Shown one piece after another: positions 8,466-15,628 of a stretch of 64,000 nt of DNA (its first letter is position 1; each line of letters opens with the position of its first letter). The DNA is taken from assembly GCF_002159265.1 (NCBI RefSeq), contig NZ_NFHG01000012.1, forward strand, positions 1-64,000, read 5' to 3'. A model generated the notes under the pieces. It was not told the DNA's origin. It saw only the letters and a list, made by a program, of their open reading frames with translations, and made no database searches. This stretch comes from Flavonifractor sp. An82 (GTDB lineage: Bacteria > Bacillota > Clostridia > Oscillospirales > Oscillospiraceae). Both the position numbers and the translations under genes were made by a program.

Positions 8466-10031
8466 ATGGCAACTCTAAGCATCGTACAGGGCGACATGCG
8501 CAAATATGTAACTGTTACGCCCGGCATTACCGTGCTGGAGGGGCTGCGGACAGGGGGCTTCCTACATGTGGAAGCCCCCTGCGGAGGTTCCGGACGCTGC
8601 GGGCGCTGTTTGGCAAAAATCACCGGAGAAGTGTCGTCTGTGTCTCCCCGGGAACGGGCACTGCTCACCCCTGGGGATGAACGCCGGCTTATGTGTCTGA
8701 CCGTCATCCAGGGGGACTGTACCGTAGAACTTGGCCTGGATAGCCTGACGGCCGCAGAGGAAGGGTTATCCCGGTTTGTTTCCCAGGGCGGAGGAACCGG
8801 ACTGGGCGCTGCTGTGGACATCGGCACCACCACCGTGGTACTTCACCTATGCAGCCGGGCCACTGGGGAGACTCTGGCTACTGTCAGCGCAGGCAACGCC
8901 CAGCGTTCCTTTGGTGCAGACGTCATCGCCCGGGTGCAGCATGCCATGGAGCATCCTGACGGCCTGGCCGCTCAGACCGCAGCCATCAGGACTCAGCTGA
9001 CTGAGCTGCTCGCCCGCGCATGCGCACAGGCAGACCGAAGTCCCTCTGAGGTAGAGGAAGTATATGTAGCCGGCAACACCGTTATGGAACATCTCTTTGC
9101 CGGACTGTCCCCGGCTGGAATTGCCGTGGCTCCCTTTACCCCCGCCTCTCTCTTTGGCAACACCGTTCCGGCCGAGACCTTCGGCCTGGGAACCGCTCCG
9201 GATGCAACCCTTACACTGGCCCCCTGTGTGTCGGGCTATGTAGGAGGAGACATTACCGCAGGCCTGATGGCGGTGGACGCAGCCCATGCTGAGCAGCCCG
9301 TATTGTTTGTAGACGTGGGAACCAACGGAGAAATGGCTCTTGGCGACCAAAACGGTCTGCTGTGCTGCTCCACCGCAGCAGGTCCGGCCTTTGAAGGCGC
9401 GTGCATTTCCTGCGGCATGGCTGCAGTTCCTGGTGCAATCGATAAGGTATGGTTGGAAAACGATCAGATCTGCTGTTCCGTGTTGGGCCGCGGTCAAGCT
9501 CTGGGACTGTGCGGCTCAGGGCTATTGGATGCTCTGGCTGTCCTTCTGAAGTTGGAAATCGTGGATGAAACCGGCCGACTGCTTCCTGCCGATGAAGCTC
9601 CCGCACAATTCGCCGATCGTCTGGAGGGAGAGGGGCGCTTTGTGCGGTTTCATCTAACAGAACACGTGTGGGTCTCTGCAGAAGATGTACGCCGGCTTCA
9701 GCTGGCCAAGGCCGCTATCGCTGCGGGTATTGAAACATTGATGGAGGAAAAAGGACTGACTGCCGCCGATATTTCCGTCTTCTATCTGGCGGGAGGCTTC
9801 GGCAGTTTTCTGCGTCCGGAGAGCGCCGCCGCAATCGGCCTGTTTCCGTCCGACTTACTCCCCAAGCTGCATGTAGTAGGCAACAGTGCGGGAGCAGGCG
9901 CTCGCGCAGCACTGTTGTCCAAAGAGGCCCGGCATGCCTTGACTGCCACCCAAGGCCTTTGCGAATACCTGGAGCTGTCCGGTCTTGCCCAGTTCAATGA
10001 TGCTTATCTGGACCACATGATCTTTGAGTAA
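8466..10031 (+). CDS. ATP-dependent corrinoid activation protein (RACo-like, 2Fe-2S and ASKHA domains)
   Basis: 521 residues. The N-terminal ferredoxin-like domain carries a [2Fe-2S] Cys pattern, C39-x5-C45-x2-C48 and C77. The rest is a DUF4445/ASKHA ATPase-like region (AAVDIGTTTVVLHL, then FVDVGTNGEMALG, CSTAAGPAFEGACI and YLAGGFGSFL). Proteins of this family use ATP hydrolysis to push an electron onto inactive Co(II) corrinoid so that it can be methylated again. Position right after the methyltransferases and corrinoid protein fits exactly. It is shorter than classical RACo (over 600 residues), suggesting a reduced linker region. Confidence 0.92.
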   Translation: MATLSIVQGDMRKYVTVTPGITVLEGLRTGGFLHVEAPCGGSGRCGRCLAKITGEVSSVSPRERALLTPGDERRLMCLTVIQGDCTVELGLDSLTAAEEGLSRFVSQGGGTGLGAAVDIGTTTVVLHLCSRATGETLATVSAGNAQRSFGADVIARVQHAMEHPDGLAAQTAAIRTQLTELLARACAQADRSPSEVEEVYVAGNTVMEHLFAGLSPAGIAVAPFTPASLFGNTVPAETFGLGTAPDATLTLAPCVSGYVGGDITAGLMAVDAAHAEQPVLFVDVGTNGEMALGDQNGLLCCSTAAGPAFEGACISCGMAAVPGAIDKVWLENDQICCSVLGRGQALGLCGSGLLDALAVLLKLEIVDETGRLLPADEAPAQFADRLEGEGRFVRFHLTEHVWVSAEDVRRLQLAKAAIAAGIETLMEEKGLTAADISVFYLAGGFGSFLRPESAAAIGLFPSDLLPKLHVVGNSAGAGARAALLSKEARHALTATQGLCEYLELSGLAQFNDAYLDHMIFE

Positions 10032-10047
10032 GCAGGAGGAAGCTACC

Positions 10048-10584
10048 ATGACCTTGGAAGAATTGTTGACACTGGCCGCTGAAGTAGGCTTTTCCCATGC
10101 CGGTCCGCTGAATACAGATGCACTGCGCTTCCTGCCGGAAGTGCGGGAGATGTGTGCATCGGGTCGCTGTCATAATTACGGAAAATGCTGGACCTGTCCG
10201 CCCTACTGCGGAACTCTGGAGGAAATTGCAGCTCAAGCTGCCCGCTACCAATGCGGAATTCTGCTGCAGTCCACCGGAGAGATGGAAGACGACTTTGACG
10301 TTGAGTGCATGATGGAAACTGAGCAGCTTCAAAAACAGCGTTTTCAGGCTTTTGTGACGCAGGTGCGGGCAATTTGTCCTGATTGCTTGCCCATGGCATC
10401 CGGCGGCTGCACCGTCTGCCCGAAATGTACTTGTCCCGACACACCCTGCCGGTTCCCGGATCTGGCTACCCCCTCCATGGAGGCCTATGGTCTGGTGGTC
10501 AGCGATGTATGCCGGGATTCTGGCCTGCCCTACTACTATGGGCCAAAAACGATTACCTACACCGCCTGTATGCTGGTGAATTAA
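10048..10584 (+). CDS. DUF2284 predicted metal-binding protein
   Basis: 178 residues, Cys-rich in two clusters: C36, C41, C47, C50, C54 (GKCWTCPPYCG) and a C-terminal group (CTVCPKCTCPDTPC). DUF2284 proteins commonly accompany corrinoid methyltransfer genes and are predicted to bind metal or an Fe-S cluster, but their biochemical role is not established. The ATG at 10048 has AGGAGG eight bases upstream; the earlier TTG at 10024 overlaps the previous gene and has no RBS. It may act in electron delivery to, or metal loading of, the operon's enzymes; inference only. Confidence 0.85.
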   Translation: MTLEELLTLAAEVGFSHAGPLNTDALRFLPEVREMCASGRCHNYGKCWTCPPYCGTLEEIAAQAARYQCGILLQSTGEMEDDFDVECMMETEQLQKQRFQAFVTQVRAICPDCLPMASGGCTVCPKCTCPDTPCRFPDLATPSMEAYGLVVSDVCRDSGLPYYYGPKTITYTACMLVN

Positions 10585-10600
10585 AGGGAGGGCGTTCAAA

Positions 10601-11218
10601 TTGGAGCTGTTGCTTTGCGGAGGATTTTTGGGGTCTGGCAAGACCACATTGATCAATAAGCTGCTCCACGGTATAACAGAGCAAGGTCTGACTGTCGCAC
10701 TGATTGAAAATGAAGCATGCCAGGAAGGCATTGACGCCGCCTTGACCGGTCAGGAGGGCATCAAAGTTGTACCTCTGTTCGGCGGATGTGTGTGCTGCCA
10801 GCTCTCCGGAAGCCTGCTGGAAACCGTGCAGAAGCTGGAGGCTGAGTTATCACCGGACTGGGTTGTGGTAGAGCTGACCGGCCTTGCCATGATGGACAAC
10901 ATCCGGGAGGTCTTCCGTATGTATGCCCCAAAAGACCTGACAGCCCGCCTGCATACCCTTGCGGTAGCCGATATGGCGCGCTGGGACAAGCTGGTTCTCC
11001 GCATGGAGCCAGTGATCCGGCGGCAGCTGGCCGGTGCGGATACAGTTGTGATCAATAAGGTAGATCTCCAGCCTCCTTCTCCGCAGACATTGGCACAAAT
11101 CGAAGCACTTTCACCAGGAGCCGTTATCCTCTCCATGAGTGCAGCTTCACTCAGCCCCGCCGAGGTCTGGACACAGGTTTCAAAAGCCTTTGTCTCCGGA
11201 AAGGAGTGCACAGAATGA
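10601..11218 (+). CDS. CobW/P47K-type (G3E) GTPase, short form
   Basis: 205 residues. G3E features are clear: P-loop GGFLGSGKTT (7-16), the metal-binding CxCC motif in GGCVCC (C63, C65, C66), ELTG (91-94) and the guanine-recognition NKVD (152-155). Such GTPases are metallochaperones handing zinc, cobalt or nickel to client enzymes. The usual C-terminal CobW_C domain is absent; the protein ends soon after the GTPase core. The start is TTG at 10601 behind GGGAGGG. It overlaps the next gene, a His-rich protein, by ATGA, suggesting they work as a pair, perhaps loading zinc into the UroD-type enzymes. Confidence 0.87.
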   Translation: MELLLCGGFLGSGKTTLINKLLHGITEQGLTVALIENEACQEGIDAALTGQEGIKVVPLFGGCVCCQLSGSLLETVQKLEAELSPDWVVVELTGLAMMDNIREVFRMYAPKDLTARLHTLAVADMARWDKLVLRMEPVIRRQLAGADTVVINKVDLQPPSPQTLAQIEALSPGAVILSMSAASLSPAEVWTQVSKAFVSGKECTE

Positions 11219-11652
11219 GCCACCATGACCATCATCACCATACGCCCGAGGAGCAGCTGCTGGAAGATGCACTGGCATTCAGCTACAGCTGCGAGGGTAC
11301 GCATCCTTACGAAATCTCATTGGAAGATCTGAAAGCCAGCATTGTCCAGGGACTGCAGCAAATTGCCGCCCGCCTGGCAGAAGACGGCGTGCTTTATGGT
11401 CATGTAAAGGCCCTTCTTTCCTGGAAAGACTGCACAAATCAGAACGGCCGCCTCGCATTTTCTGTCACTCGCTTAGGCGAAACAGATCAAACCATTTTGG
11501 GCACCTCGCCCACTCCGAATCAGCTTATATATTGGAAAATGACAGTAAACGTTATCTCATTATGGAACACCACGGCGCTTCAGGAAGATGATCTCGAAAA
11601 ATTTTTTCCTAAATTTTGTTCCATCCTTCCGCGGAATACCTCAGTCATCTGA
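11215..11652 (+). CDS. His-rich N-terminus protein, partner of the CobW-like GTPase (function unknown)
   Basis: 145 residues starting MSHHDHHHHTPEEQ, with six His in the first nine residues, a likely metal-binding tail. The remainder contains a helical stretch and a strand-rich segment (LAFSVTRLGETDQTIL) that I do not recognise. The ATG at 11215 overlaps the GTPase stop codon (ATGA) and has AAGGAG at 11201-11206; the earlier in-frame GTG at 11206 would place the start in the RBS. His-rich tails are typical of metal storage or delivery proteins and G3E partners, so a metal hand-off role is plausible but unproven. It is the last gene of the operon. Confidence 0.75.
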   Translation: MSHHDHHHHTPEEQLLEDALAFSYSCEGTHPYEISLEDLKASIVQGLQQIAARLAEDGVLYGHVKALLSWKDCTNQNGRLAFSVTRLGETDQTILGTSPTPNQLIYWKMTVNVISLWNTTALQEDDLEKFFPKFCSILPRNTSVI

Positions 11653-11824
11653 TTTTATCAATTTTCCCTTGTATTTTCCCTTTTCCCTTTAAACCAAATA
11701 GAACCATAACGGTACAAAATAGAATATATACACCTAATGCCTCCTTAAGAAGCCTTGTTTTTTAAAAAAGCAATATCCCTCATTAAAGAACACACCAACT
11801 TCAAGTCCTGTATCGTCCACCAGA

Positions 11825-11860
11825 AAAAACCGCTGTTTTCTTACGAAAACAGCGGTTTTT
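11825..11860. terminator. Bidirectional terminator at the end of the corrinoid operon
   Basis: 16-bp stem (AAAAACCGCTGTTTTC and complement, 11825-11840 and 11845-11860), loop TTAC, A-tract on one side and T-tract on the other. It sits between convergent genes ending at 11652 and 11920. The 170 bases before it (11653-11824) are AT-rich with no supportable gene. Confidence 0.9.
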
Positions 11861-11870
11861 TGTTGTTGAG

Positions 11871-11906
11871 GCAGGCCGCCGGGATACCGGCGGCCTGCTT
11901 TTCTTT
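11871..11906 (+). terminator. Second terminator hairpin
   Basis: Perfect 12-bp stem GCAGGCCGCCGG (11871-11882) with 11887-11898, loop GATA, followed on the plus strand by TTTTCTTTT. It backs up the preceding terminator. Confidence 0.7.
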
Positions 11907-11919
11907 TGACGGACGCTTC

Positions 11920-13287
11920 TTACTGCCCGCTGGCTTTTCTTTTCTCCCCGGCCTGCTCCACTACCTTCTGGTAGGGTCCGATGATGTACTGGTTCATCTG
12001 GCCCTTCATCTTCTTCTGCACCGACGGAATGGCAACGAGCGCCCCCACCAGCTTCATCTGCAAAATGCGCTTCTTCTGCTTCTGGGGGAAATCGTAGATG
12101 CCGTGGGCCTTGTAGAACCTGTGGTCGGCCTTCATCAGGCCCTGCATGACATAGATGAGGTCCCGGAAGATCTTCATGCCGCCTACGCCGTAGAAGTTGG
12201 CCGGGCGGGACAGCTTTTTCTTCAATGCAAAGACCAGGCTGTCCGCCAGCGCCTGGATGTCGGCGGCGGTATCCCCCTCATCGGTGGCCACACCGCACAG
12301 GTAGTTGCCTCCCACCTCGCTGCGGCCCTCCACGATCATGCGCAGGTTGCTCTCATACCGGTAGTCGCCGCTGATGAGGTAGGCGATGGGGGTACCGTGG
12401 GTGACGGTGCGGTGGCCGTTGCAGAACTGCCGGTCGTCAAAGCACTTGAAGCTGGAATGGGTGTAGTGATCCGCGATGGTAAAGGCATAGACAAAGGCGT
12501 CGGCGGTCTGAATGGTATTGCGCAGGAACTGGTCAAAGCCGTCCTGATAGACGCACTTCCCGGTGACGGCGCAGCCAAAGCACCCCAGACACCCCCCGGC
12601 AAAGGGGAAGTCCCGCAGATTGACCACCCGACTCTCAAAGGGCAGGGCCGCCTGGAAATCGGCAATCATGTTGTGCAGATTCTGGTCCTCCGGGGCACAG
12701 TTGGTGACGATGACCACATCTTTGTCTTTGGTCTTGGCAACGTCGGGCAGCACCGGCTGGTAGATCTCCTTCTCCCGCCGGGGCGCCGGGGCGGGGGGCG
12801 TGACAAACAGGCCGTGGGCGCAGGAGAACATCAGCTGATCGAAAAAGTTCCGGGCCTCCCGGCGGCCCTCTTCGGTGAGCAGGTCGTCCATATCGGCGGA
12901 CAGTCCCCGCACAACCTTCATCCCCAGGTCAAAGCAGTTCTCCTCCACATAGCGGTGGGCGGTCACGTCGTAAAAGTGCTTGGAGGTGGTGATCTGGGAA
13001 GCAAACTTGCCGGACAAATCCACGCCGTCTGCCTTGATGAGCTCAATCAGCCGGTGGAGCTGATAGGGTGCGATAAAGGTGTACACCGGGTAGCAGAAGA
13101 GCACCAGCTCAGCCTCCTCCAGCTGGGCGCGCAGGGGGGCAAAGTCCTTCTCATAGCGTTTGATCTGCTGGCCCACCGGCACAACGGTAAAGGTGTGCTC
13201 CGGGTGGAGGGCCTGCAAATAGAGGGCGGTGTGAACAGTGGTGGAGTTTTTCCCCTTGGGGCTGGCGTTCAAAACAAGGATCTTCAT
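11920..13287 (-). CDS. Tandem flavodoxin-like (NAD(P)H-dependent FMN oxidoreductase-type) protein
   Basis: 455 residues with two flavodoxin-like domains. The first begins KILVLNASPKGKNSTT, the usual FMN phosphate-binding loop of NADPH-dependent FMN reductases. The second (from about 190) begins DKDVVIVTNCAP and contains the Cys pattern GGCLGCFGCAVTGKC seen in iron-sulfur-flavoprotein-like reductases. It should be a soluble redox enzyme; the substrate is unknown. The start chosen is the ATG at 13287 behind GGGAGG; an earlier ATG at 13302 contains that RBS. It has its own promoter and is separated from the upstream gene by a terminator. Confidence 0.82.
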   Translation of the reverse strand: MKILVLNASPKGKNSTTVHTALYLQALHPEHTFTVVPVGQQIKRYEKDFAPLRAQLEEAELVLFCYPVYTFIAPYQLHRLIELIKADGVDLSGKFASQITTSKHFYDVTAHRYVEENCFDLGMKVVRGLSADMDDLLTEEGRREARNFFDQLMFSCAHGLFVTPPAPAPRREKEIYQPVLPDVAKTKDKDVVIVTNCAPEDQNLHNMIADFQAALPFESRVVNLRDFPFAGGCLGCFGCAVTGKCVYQDGFDQFLRNTIQTADAFVYAFTIADHYTHSSFKCFDDRQFCNGHRTVTHGTPIAYLISGDYRYESNLRMIVEGRSEVGGNYLCGVATDEGDTAADIQALADSLVFALKKKLSRPANFYGVGGMKIFRDLIYVMQGLMKADHRFYKAHGIYDFPQKQKKRILQMKLVGALVAIPSVQKKMKGQMNQYIIGPYQKVVEQAGEKRKASGQ

Positions 13288-13326
13288 GGCTTTTCCTCCC
13301 ATTCATGCAGCAGCCGGAACAGAAAT

Positions 13327-13355
13327 ATTGTAAGGTATCTCACCGGCGCTGTCAA
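13327..13355 (-). promoter_or_regulatory. Promoter of the flavodoxin-like gene
   Basis: Minus strand: TTGACA (13350-13355), 17-base spacer, TACAAT (13327-13332); about 40 bases ahead of the start codon. Confidence 0.75.
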
Positions 13356-13382
13356 ATCCGACTGCCTCCTGAAACCAGCAAA

Positions 13383-13418
13383 GGGCCGGGCTGTGAACCA
13401 AAGTTCACAGCCCGGCCC
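13383..13418 (-). terminator. Terminator after the membrane-protein gene
   Basis: 16-bp perfect stem GGGCCGGGCTGTGAAC (13383-13398) with 13403-13418, loop CAAA. On the minus strand only a short CTTTG follows, so it may be leaky or act as an mRNA 3' stabiliser. Confidence 0.75.
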
Positions 13419-13432
13419 TTCTGGACAGAGGC

Positions 13433-13882
13433 TCAGTCCCGCACGCACAGGGCCTTGGCCCCATTGATGCACACAGGGAAGAAGATCAGCGCGGTGACAT
13501 AGGCCACCAGGAAGATGGCAGGCACCTTGGTGATCCAGAAGCCAAAGAATCCGGCCCCCAGCAGGAAGCCCACCTCGCAGAACATGAGGATGAAGCTCAT
13601 CAGCAGCACCAGCAGCAGCACGATGAAAAAGATGCGCACAAAGTAGGCGGGGAGGCTCTCCATCTTCAGGCCGAACTTCTTGACGAAGAAGTTACCGAAG
13701 GCGGGCAGGTCGATGATGGTCTCCAGGGTCAGGTTCAGGCAGAAACCGTAGATCATGCTCACCACCAGGGCGGGCACATTCAGGTTGTTGTTTACCGCCA
13801 GGTTGAAGATGGTCACAGCCAGGGTGATGAAAAACGCCAGGAACACGTTCATGACCACGGGGAAATCTTTCTTTTTACACAT
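13433..13882 (-). CDS. Small integral membrane protein of unknown function
   Basis: 149 residues, mostly hydrophobic, with about four membrane segments (roughly 10-30, 35-58, 82-106 and 115-140) and a short basic N-terminus (MCKKKDF). I do not recognise the family with confidence; a DUF2798-like protein is possible. It starts 31 bases downstream of the phloretin/DAPG hydrolase-like gene on the same strand with an AAGGAG-type RBS, so the two are probably co-transcribed and it may help move that enzyme's substrate or product. Confidence 0.75.
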   Translation of the reverse strand: MCKKKDFPVVMNVFLAFFITLAVTIFNLAVNNNLNVPALVVSMIYGFCLNLTLETIIDLPAFGNFFVKKFGLKMESLPAYFVRIFFIVLLLVLLMSFILMFCEVGFLLGAGFFGFWITKVPAIFLVAYVTALIFFPVCINGAKALCVRD

Positions 13883-13913
13883 AATACTCCTTCTCCTTTT
13901 CGGTCTGCTCCGC

Positions 13914-14717
13914 TTACCAGCGGTCCTTTTCCTCGGCGTAGAGGGAGGGCAGGATGGCGGCCAGGTGGCCGAACTCCTTCAGGTTGTGGGCAAACAGGCC
14001 CATGGGCACCACCGGGGGCACGCTGACGCCGTCGGGCAGCAGCTTGACCACCTGGCCGTCCACCAGGCCGTAGCCGATCCAGAAGCGGCTGCGCAGCTCG
14101 ATGCCGCCCTCGATCTCCCGCACCATGTGGGTCATGATGGCCGCCACACCCTCGCCGGGCTTGGGGCCGTGGCCGTTGGCGCACATCATGGTGGCGCAGG
14201 CGGGGGTACCCACCTTGGACTCGTCATAGCCCAGCTCGTGAGGATAGCGGAAGTTCAGGATGAGCTCGTCGGGACCGGCGCCGATGTCCTCCAGCACATG
14301 GTGGACGGTGCCCCAGGTCTTCTCCCGCATGGGCACGCTGGGGTCCAGCACCTTGTCCGGCATCTGCTGGCGGGCGTAGAAGTGGTCCTCCGGGTCCCAG
14401 ATCCGGTAGCGCATGTCGTTCAGGCCGTGCCAGGCAAACCACCACTCGAACATCTCGGGGGTGACGCCGGGCATCTCGGTGCGGTTGGCCAGGTAGCCGG
14501 TGCCATTGGGCATGACGCAGTAGCCGATCTCACCGGGCAGATAGCCGGGCAGGAACAGGTCGTTGCGCCGCTCGATGGGCAGGGCGTCCTTGGGGTCCAT
14601 GGGACCGCCCTCCAGGATGGCGATCTTCTCGGCGGGAATGGGGGTGATGGGCAGGTCGTAGTATTTGGCGTAGGACAGCGCCCGCTCCTGGGCGTTGAGG
14701 ACAGGTCTCTGGCTCAT
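13914..14717 (-). CDS. PhlG/phloretin hydrolase-like C-C bond hydrolase (DAPG hydrolase family)
   Basis: 267 residues. The sequence fits the DAPG hydrolase family: MPGVTPEMFEWWFAWHGLN and the later LFAHNLKEFGHLAAILP. Family enzymes carry a zinc held by His, Glu, His and Glu; here H97, E132, H244 and E248 (HxxxE) are well placed. PhlG splits acetate from 2,4-diacetylphloroglucinol; the related gut-bacterial phloretin hydrolase splits phloretin, a flavonoid product, into phloroglucinol and a phenylpropionate. The second activity is likelier in a gut Clostridium. The start is ATG 14717 behind AGGAGG; an earlier frame opening at 14819 lacks an RBS. It is divergent from a TetR regulator. Confidence 0.82.
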   Translation of the reverse strand: MSQRPVLNAQERALSYAKYYDLPITPIPAEKIAILEGGPMDPKDALPIERRNDLFLPGYLPGEIGYCVMPNGTGYLANRTEMPGVTPEMFEWWFAWHGLNDMRYRIWDPEDHFYARQQMPDKVLDPSVPMREKTWGTVHHVLEDIGAGPDELILNFRYPHELGYDESKVGTPACATMMCANGHGPKPGEGVAAIMTHMVREIEGGIELRSRFWIGYGLVDGQVVKLLPDGVSVPPVVPMGLFAHNLKEFGHLAAILPSLYAEEKDRW

Positions 14718-14777
14718 AAAAGCTCCTCCTTGTCTGTTTGTTTTGCTGAGGTGAGCATAGCATGACGGGGCCGTTGT

Positions 14778-14807
14778 TGTACGCATCACACAAAAAGCAG
14801 CCGTACA
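14778..14807. promoter_or_regulatory. Candidate operator between the hydrolase and tetR genes
   Basis: TGTACG (14778-14783) and CGTACA (14802-14807) form a spaced inverted repeat in the divergent control region. This is the sort of site a TetR dimer could use, but the 18-base spacing is wide. Confidence 0.3.
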
Positions 14808-14854
14808 GTTACTGCACAAAAGAGGGCAAAGTGTCCGAATGGGGCGGATTTTGC

Positions 14855-14883
14855 TTGCATTTCACCATCTGGTCAAATATAAT
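14855..14883 (+). promoter_or_regulatory. Promoter of the TetR regulator
   Basis: TTGCAT (14855-14860), 17-base spacer, perfect TATAAT (14878-14883), followed by an AT-rich palindromic stretch; about 80 bases of leader before the start. Confidence 0.7.
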
Positions 14884-14969
14884 AATTATTTAGTCAAAGG
14901 CCCCGCTTTTTTACAGCATTTCAGCCAGAATCCTTTGTTCCTGCCGTTTTACCGTATGAAAGCGAGTTG

Positions 14970-15563
14970 ATGGAAATGTCCCCCCGGGGAGCCTTGAATC
15001 GCCAGCGCACCATTCAGGACATCGAGTCCGCCTTTCTGACCCTCTATCAGCGGGACGGCATCGACGGCGTCAGCATCTCGGGCATCTGCCAGACCTGCGG
15101 CATTGCCCGCTCCACCTTCTACCTCTATTTTGAGGATAAGTTCGCCGTGCTTCAGGAGGTGGAGGACCGGCTGCTCTCCGCCCTGTGGGAGATCTGCCGC
15201 AACCTGCCCGACGTGATGGACCACACCAGCGGCACCGAGACCGCCCTGCGCACCATCGCCCACATCCGGGAGAACCTGGGCTGGTACCGGGCCCTGCTGA
15301 GCAACCGGGGCGACCCCATGTTTGTTTACCGGTGGAAAAAGGACATCGTCAAAAGCCTGCGCCGTAAGCTGGAACAGCGCAACGTCAATGAGCTGGACGC
15401 CGAGATCCAGGGTGTCATGTTCTCCTCCGCCCTTATCGGGCTGTACACCCATGTGACCATGGAGTGCCCCGACATCCCCGACCGTACCCTGTGCCGCTAC
15501 ATGGACGATCTGCTGGCCCGCTCCCTCAGGCAGCCCATCACCCCGGCCCAGCCTGCGCCATAA
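14970..15563 (+). CDS. TetR/AcrR-family transcriptional regulator
   Basis: About 197 residues. The N-terminal helix-turn-helix is clear (TIQDIESAFLTLYQRDGIDG, then ISGICQTCGIARSTFYLYFEDK), followed by an all-helical ligand domain. The start is uncertain among TTG 14967, ATG 14970 and ATG 14976; all have the same weak GCGAG ahead. It is divergent from the hydrolase-membrane protein pair, so it is the likely repressor of those genes, perhaps released by a flavonoid or phenolic inducer (inference). Confidence 0.9.
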   Translation: MEMSPRGALNRQRTIQDIESAFLTLYQRDGIDGVSISGICQTCGIARSTFYLYFEDKFAVLQEVEDRLLSALWEICRNLPDVMDHTSGTETALRTIAHIRENLGWYRALLSNRGDPMFVYRWKKDIVKSLRRKLEQRNVNELDAEIQGVMFSSALIGLYTHVTMECPDIPDRTLCRYMDDLLARSLRQPITPAQPAP

Positions 15564-15570
15564 AAAGACC

Positions 15571-15611
15571 GACCCCCCGAATATGCCGTCAGCCGGCATA
15601 TCCGGGGGGTC
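15571..15611. terminator. Bidirectional terminator between tetR and the Ter locus
   Basis: 18-bp stem with one mismatch (15571-15588 with 15594-15611), loop TCAGC, A-tract upstream and GTTTTTC downstream; it ends both converging transcripts. Confidence 0.9.
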
Positions 15612-15628
15612 GTTTTTCTTTTGAGCCG

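Noticed and set aside
11825-11906. The two hairpins as a relative of the 62.8-kb hairpin array
   Set aside because: Loops are four bases and U-runs follow; they behave as ordinary terminators.
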